Below are positions 7,126 to 8,345 of a DNA stretch of 8,345 nucleotides, piece by piece. The stretch lies in assembly GCA_011390695.1 (NCBI GenBank), contig JAABRW010000457.1, forward strand, positions 1-8,345. The letters run 5' to 3'. Below the pieces are notes generated by a model that was not told where the DNA came from, ran no database searches, and saw only the letters and a program-made list of their open reading frames with translations. Every line of letters starts with the position of its first letter. Positions within the stretch are counted from its first letter, which is position 1. Position numbers and translations under genes: made by a program. This stretch comes from Desulfotignum sp. GTDB lineage: Bacteria > Desulfobacterota > Desulfobacteria > Desulfobacterales > Desulfobacteraceae.

Positions 7126-8022
7126 TCATGATTGGGGAAGCATGCAATAGGATTTTGTTTTCCAGCGGTTGTGCACCCAGAAATACTGATCTGGATATCT
7201 GCGCACCATGGCTTCAATGGCAGCAGTATAATTCTGGGTGTTATTTTCAAGATCTTTGATCCGATCTCCTGTGTCTTCAAGGGGAATTTCCGGTAAAAAT
7301 TCAATGAGAAATTCTCTGTTTTTCCGCATGGTATACATGGGCAGAACCGGTGCTTTGGTCCTTATGGCAAGTGCTGCCAATCCACTATTGGTGCAGGCGG
7401 GGCGCCCAAAAAAATCCACAAAAACCCCCTGGTACCAGTCCACATTCTGATCCAGCAAGGTTCCCACAACTCCCCCGGCCCTCAAAATAGCATCGATTTT
7501 TTTGGAGGCCCCACGTATGGGAATCATGGTCACCCCGAACCGCTGACGGATATCCAGGATCAACCGCTCAAGGGGTTTGAAATCCAATTTCCGGTAAATG
7601 GCGTACCCAGGTAACCCTGTCTCTTCAATGGCAGTAATCAAAAGCTCAAAATTGCCCATGTGGCAGGTGACCACAATTACCCCCCGACCCTTGTCATGGG
7701 CTTTTTTCACATGTTCAATGCCTTTGATGGTAAAGTGGGACAACAAGGTTTGCTTGTCAAGCCGGCAGGACCAGGCCACTTCAAACAGGATATTGGCAAT
7801 ATTTTTAAACACCTGCTTTCCCACCTGCCTCGCCTCAGAAGGGGACATCCGGCCTTCAAACGCCTGCTGAAGATTGTTCAGTGTCACGGTTCTGTGACGT
7901 TTATCCAGACCATACCATAACAATCCCAGGCCATGAGCACAAAAATCTGCAAGCCAAACAGGCATATGCCCCACCAGATACATCAGGAGTTTTAATAATT
8001 TATAAATTTTCTCGTCACTCAC
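7126..8022 (-). CDS. lpxL: Lipid A acyltransferase, LpxL/HtrB family
   Basis: A protein of 298 residues that should transfer a secondary acyl chain from acyl-ACP to Kdo2-lipid IVA at the inner membrane. It has one hydrophobic N-terminal stretch (about 10-38), a likely membrane anchor. The H-x4-E acyltransferase motif is seen as TCHMGNFELL (H121, E126). DQNVDWYQGVFVDFFG (191-206) with a following ACTNSG is the usual second block, and FWVHNRWKT (281-289) is the conserved C-terminal signature. The start at 8022 is GTG, not ATG; AAGG lies eight bases upstream, and an overlapping ATG at 8024 is in another frame and stops at once. An in-frame stop lies just upstream, so no longer version is possible. 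Lauroyl versus other chain specificity (LpxL, LpxM, LpxP) cannot be told; the symbol marks the family. Confidence 0.88.
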   Translation of the reverse strand: MSDEKIYKLLKLLMYLVGHMPVWLADFCAHGLGLLWYGLDKRHRTVTLNNLQQAFEGRMSPSEARQVGKQVFKNIANILFEVAWSCRLDKQTLLSHFTIKGIEHVKKAHDKGRGVIVVTCHMGNFELLITAIEETGLPGYAIYRKLDFKPLERLILDIRQRFGVTMIPIRGASKKIDAILRAGGVVGTLLDQNVDWYQGVFVDFFGRPACTNSGLAALAIRTKAPVLPMYTMRKNREFLIEFLPEIPLEDTGDRIKDLENNTQNYTAAIEAMVRRYPDQYFWVHNRWKTKSYCMLPQS

Positions 8023-8067
8023 ATTATCAGCCTTGATCTAATAAAATTTTCAAAGACCTGGGCAATT

Positions 8068-8345
8068 TCAAGTCAATTCACTATGGGTTCTGCGTATTTT
8101 ATCGACAATGGCGGAGGTGCTTTTGTCTTCGAACAGAGAAAGGACCTCCACCCGCCCACCCCAAGATAGCATTAGATCTGCCCCGACCACGGTTTCCGGT
8201 GTGTAGTCCCCTCCCTTGACTAGGATATCCGGCCTCAGAGCCTTGAGCAGATTAATTGGGGTATCTTCATCAAACATAACCACAAGATTTACACAATTCA
8301 GAGCTGAAAGAATGGCAGCACGATCTTCCTGGGCCAGGATCGGTC
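8068..8345 (-). CDS. hldE: ADP-heptose synthase, C-terminal adenylyltransferase part (RfaE/HldE), cut by the right edge
   Basis: The last 92 codons of the gene lie in the window; the reading frame stays open through the right edge. The sequence matches the end of the RfaE/HldE cytidylyltransferase-like domain, which adenylates heptose 1-phosphate to ADP-heptose. Conserved blocks are EDRAAILSAL, VVMFDEDTP, LRPDILVKGGDYTPETVVGA and the closing STSAIVDKIR. The protein ends in HSELT. The visible part cannot show whether the kinase domain is fused in front (HldE) or encoded separately (HldC/RfaE2 type). It makes the donor used by the two heptosyltransferases downstream, and the acyltransferase gene follows after 45 bases. 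An internal GTG at 8283 is not a real start, since the conserved domain continues upstream of it. Confidence 0.9.
   Translation of the reverse strand, partial: PILAQEDRAAILSALNCVNLVVMFDEDTPINLLKALRPDILVKGGDYTPETVVGADLMLSWGGRVEVLSLFEDKSTSAIVDKIRRTHSELT

Noticed and set aside
7074..7304. N-terminal extension of the WaaF-like protein
   Set aside because: The extra 77 residues mostly overlap the acyltransferase gene in another frame and do not resemble GT9; the fold begins just after the ATG at 7073.
1..8345. JUMPstart/ops element, tRNA, CRISPR array, insertion sequence or phage genes
   Set aside because: Reading both strands showed no GGCGGTAG-type ops element upstream of a gene, no direct-repeat array, no transposase or integrase frame and no cloverleaf-like sequence. 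The operon promoter must lie beyond the right edge.

Overview
The window is a compact, single-strand lipopolysaccharide (LPS) core assembly locus from a Gram-negative bacterium. Every supported gene reads on the minus strand, so the biological order runs from the right edge to the left. Protein style, moderate GC content and the mix of core enzymes suggest a sulfate-reducing Desulfobacterota organism (Desulfobacter/Desulfotignum-like). That placement is a judgement from general familiarity, not from a search.

In transcription order: (1) the C-terminal end of an RfaE/HldE-type ADP-heptose synthase (8068-8345, cut by the window edge); (2) an LpxL/HtrB-type lipid A acyltransferase (7126-8022, GTG start); (3) heptosyltransferase II, WaaF-like (6024-7073); (4) heptosyltransferase I, WaaC-like (4964-6031); (5) a family 2 glycosyltransferase (4170-4967); (6) a family 25 glycosyltransferase (3352-4092); (7) a WaaL/Wzy-type O-antigen ligase membrane protein (2097-3359); (8) a family 4 glycosyltransferase (952-2061); (9) a WaaP/Kdo-kinase-like LPS core kinase (231-926). 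Junctions are overlaps of 4 or 8 bases or gaps of 25 to 77 bases, with no internal terminator or promoter that I can see, so this looks like one operon.

The genes form a coherent pathway. HldE supplies ADP-heptose and LpxL finishes lipid A acylation. WaaC and WaaF add the inner-core heptoses, and the three other glycosyltransferases probably extend the outer core. The kinase probably phosphorylates a core sugar, and WaaL attaches O-antigen on the periplasmic face.

The left 230 bases hold an intergenic region with a perfect 11-bp inverted repeat (109-136). At the extreme left edge are the first five codons of another minus-strand gene with a strong ribosome binding site. No RNA genes, mobile elements, CRISPR arrays or phage genes were seen. 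I found no clearly new system. The points most worth a second look are a cysteine cluster with identical spacing in both heptosyltransferases, the inverted repeat, and the unassigned outer-core enzymes.
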